64,000 nucleotides of DNA from Ignavibacteria bacterium (GTDB lineage: Bacteria > Bacteroidota > Ignavibacteria > Tepidaquicellales > Tepidaquicellaceae). The stretch is from contig JBAZNU010000006.1 of the NCBI GenBank assembly GCA_041649015.1, positions 62,001-126,000 on the forward strand, written 5' to 3'. A program made the position numbers and the translations under genes. Each line of letters starts with the position of its first letter. The stretch's first letter is position 1. Of this stretch, positions 62,776-64,000 are shown piece by piece. The notes beneath the pieces are model-generated. The model saw nothing but the letters and a program-made list of their open reading frames with translations, ran no database searches and was not told the origin of the DNA.

Positions 62776-63166
62776 TTAATATTCCTTTTATTTCTCTTAA
62801 TAATGATATAGCTTTTAGACAAAACTTCCAATCAATATTCTCATTCTTATAATCAGAACAATTCCGCATTTCCTTTAGTTCAGCGATTTTATCATTAAAA
62901 TCTGATGCTTTTACTGTATCATATTCCCTTAAATCTCTATAAATAGACTTTATGCTTATAGAATGGATACTCTTATCCCGATAATTGCTTTCATTTCTAA
63001 TAGAATCATAATCTCTATTTAAAAAACTCTCTAACAAATATGACATTAATTGGTAGCAAGAATAATATGAACAATGAATAACAGCAGGGAAATGAATTTT
63101 TTTGTTATACAAATAATTTGCAGCCTTTTCATTATCCTCTGATTTATTATATAATATATCACACAT
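62750..63166 (-). CDS. HEPN-domain protein, possible toxin
   Basis: 138 residues, helical. Helix 1 to 2 has the HEPN pattern (NEKAANYLYNKKIHFPAVIH then CSYYSCYQLMSYLLESFL). Near residue 100 is MRNCSDYKNENIDW, matching the R-x-x-A/S-D-Y motif of UPF0332-type HEPN proteins; the classical RNase motif R-x4-6-H is not seen (no His follows Arg101). HEPN proteins often are RNases or nucleotide-handling toxins in conflict systems. It is the first gene of a coupled three-gene unit with the small unknown and SecB-like genes. Confidence 0.72.
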   Translation of the reverse strand: MCDILYNKSEDNEKAANYLYNKKIHFPAVIHCSYYSCYQLMSYLLESFLNRDYDSIRNESNYRDKSIHSISIKSIYRDLREYDTVKASDFNDKIAELKEMRNCSDYKNENIDWKFCLKAISLLREIKGILNEKYKYAS

Positions 63167-63383
63167 TGTTGATAATAATCAATATACGTGAAAATTGGGC
63201 TATTTGACTTATTGAGATTGGAATAAACTTAAAATAATTAACCATTAATAGCAATGAAAACTCAATAAATTTTTATAAAACCTAATTTTCTCCAAATTAA
63301 TTAGAATTCTAGATATATCTAGATATTCCTTGGATTTTACATTTAAAAGGGTAAATCATCGCGATTGGGAAACAGGGGAAAAA

Positions 63384-64000
63384 TTAAATAAAATAATCAT
63401 TTACGAAATTAATCATCTTGTCCTTAATATTTTCAAATTTATTGACTAAATCTTCATTATCTAATTTATTAATTGTAAAGGTAACGAATGTTTTTGCACC
63501 TACGCTTAATGTTATTGAAATCATCAATAAATCTTTTAAAGAATTCTTAAGAAGATTTCTATCATTATCATATAAATTGTTATAATATCCAGCATATGGT
63601 CCACCATGAATATAAGAGCTTAATTTTGAATATTCCGGAATAATTAATGAAAACAGTTCCGCTGATTCTTTTATTTTAGGAATTAATGAACGCCATATTT
63701 CTTTATGTTTAAATAATTTTACAATTTTATCTCTTTCACAACTGCTAATGCTTGTACTACCTTTTTCATTCATTTCCATCCATTTATTAATATCATATTC
63801 ATGATTTTCAATATCTAAGTTCTTTCTTATAAATATTTCTGCTTTGCAATATTCGTAAATTTCTTGATACAATAAATGTTTATTATAATAATTTGCAAAT
63901 TTCTCTTCATTGAGATAAATAAATAATAATTTTAGATAATGTTCAATTAATGTCCTAATTAATATTTTACAAGAATAGATGTTATCACTTATATAAAGTG
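63384..64000 (-). CDS. DUF5677-like protein, N-terminus cut by window edge
   Basis: The minus strand is open from the stop at 63384 to the last base (205 codons). The reading continues past an internal TTG at 63872, with ILIRTLIEHYLKLLFIYLNE before it, so the true start is outside. The opening helices (RTLIEHYLKLL ... EYCKAEIF), SSYIHGGPYAGYY with a conserved His, and a final hydrophobic helix pair (SLKDLLMISITLSVGAKTFV) resemble DUF5677 proteins, of unknown function and often in accessory regions. It lies 217 bases upstream of the HEPN gene on the same strand. Confidence 0.7.
   Translation of the reverse strand, partial: LYISDNIYSCKILIRTLIEHYLKLLFIYLNEEKFANYYNKHLLYQEIYEYCKAEIFIRKNLDIENHEYDINKWMEMNEKGSTSISSCERDKIVKLFKHKEIWRSLIPKIKESAELFSLIIPEYSKLSSYIHGGPYAGYYNNLYDNDRNLLKNSLKDLLMISITLSVGAKTFVTFTINKLDNEDLVNKFENIKDKMINFVNDYFI

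Overview
The window looks like a chromosome segment of a low-GC member of the Bacteroidota/Chlorobi group, most likely an Ignavibacteria-type organism. The main reasons are four secreted proteins ending in a type IX secretion (T9SS) sorting domain with the QNYPNPFNP signature (one variant, QNYPNPINP), tRNA genes without an encoded CCA, and ordinary bacterial housekeeping genes (guaB, purA, clpP, tig, secD, secF, acs). No lineage-defining rRNA is present, so this placement is an inference.

Layout. 1-4.1 kb: a truncated secreted protein, a SRAP-domain DNA-protein crosslink protein and a large BNR-type T9SS protein. 4.3-10.5 kb: tRNA-Pro and a tightly packed three-gene unit (lamin-tail surface protein, TMTC-like GT-C/TPR protein, second GT-C-like protein). 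10.5-17.9 kb: NlpC/P60 hydrolase, lipoproteins, another T9SS protein, a NimA-like flavin protein interrupted by a stop codon, a methyltransferase and small enzymes. 18-22.3 kb: guaB, a membrane-anchored nuclease next to a pyrimidine nucleoside phosphorylase, and a lone response regulator. 22.46-23.79 kb: a decayed IS4-family element. 23.8-31 kb: a co-oriented cluster of an octopine/nopaline-dehydrogenase-like enzyme, an unusual B12-binding protein, an asparagine-synthetase-like amidotransferase and both indolepyruvate oxidoreductase subunits. Two of its gaps contain dispersed repeats, one a 385-bp element with perfect 15-bp inverted ends.

31-44 kb: tRNA-Ser, T9SS/Omp28-like secreted proteins, a HerA-like ATPase, a POT peptide transporter, an M64 peptidase, a CorA-like transporter and tig-clpP. 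44.1-45.3 kb is the oddest non-coding stretch: four tandem copies of the 3' half of tRNA-Arg(TCT) precede the intact gene, followed by two near-identical 71-bp blocks that fold into a terminator-like hairpin upstream of secDF. 45.6-56.6 kb: secDF, a STAS protein, purA, an RRM protein, acs and a tldD/tldE pair in which TldD has a twin-arginine signal. 56.6-64 kb: an AT-rich accessory region with a paralogous phage-like/unknown pair, a coiled-coil protein, decayed genes and a compact HEPN - unknown - SecB-like operon that resembles a toxin-antitoxin-chaperone module, followed upstream by a truncated protein resembling DUF5677.

The strongest candidates for something undescribed are the HEPN/SecB-like operon, the B12-centred amino-acid or 2-oxoacid cluster, the tRNA-Arg 3'-half array, and the tandem hairpin RNA in front of secDF.
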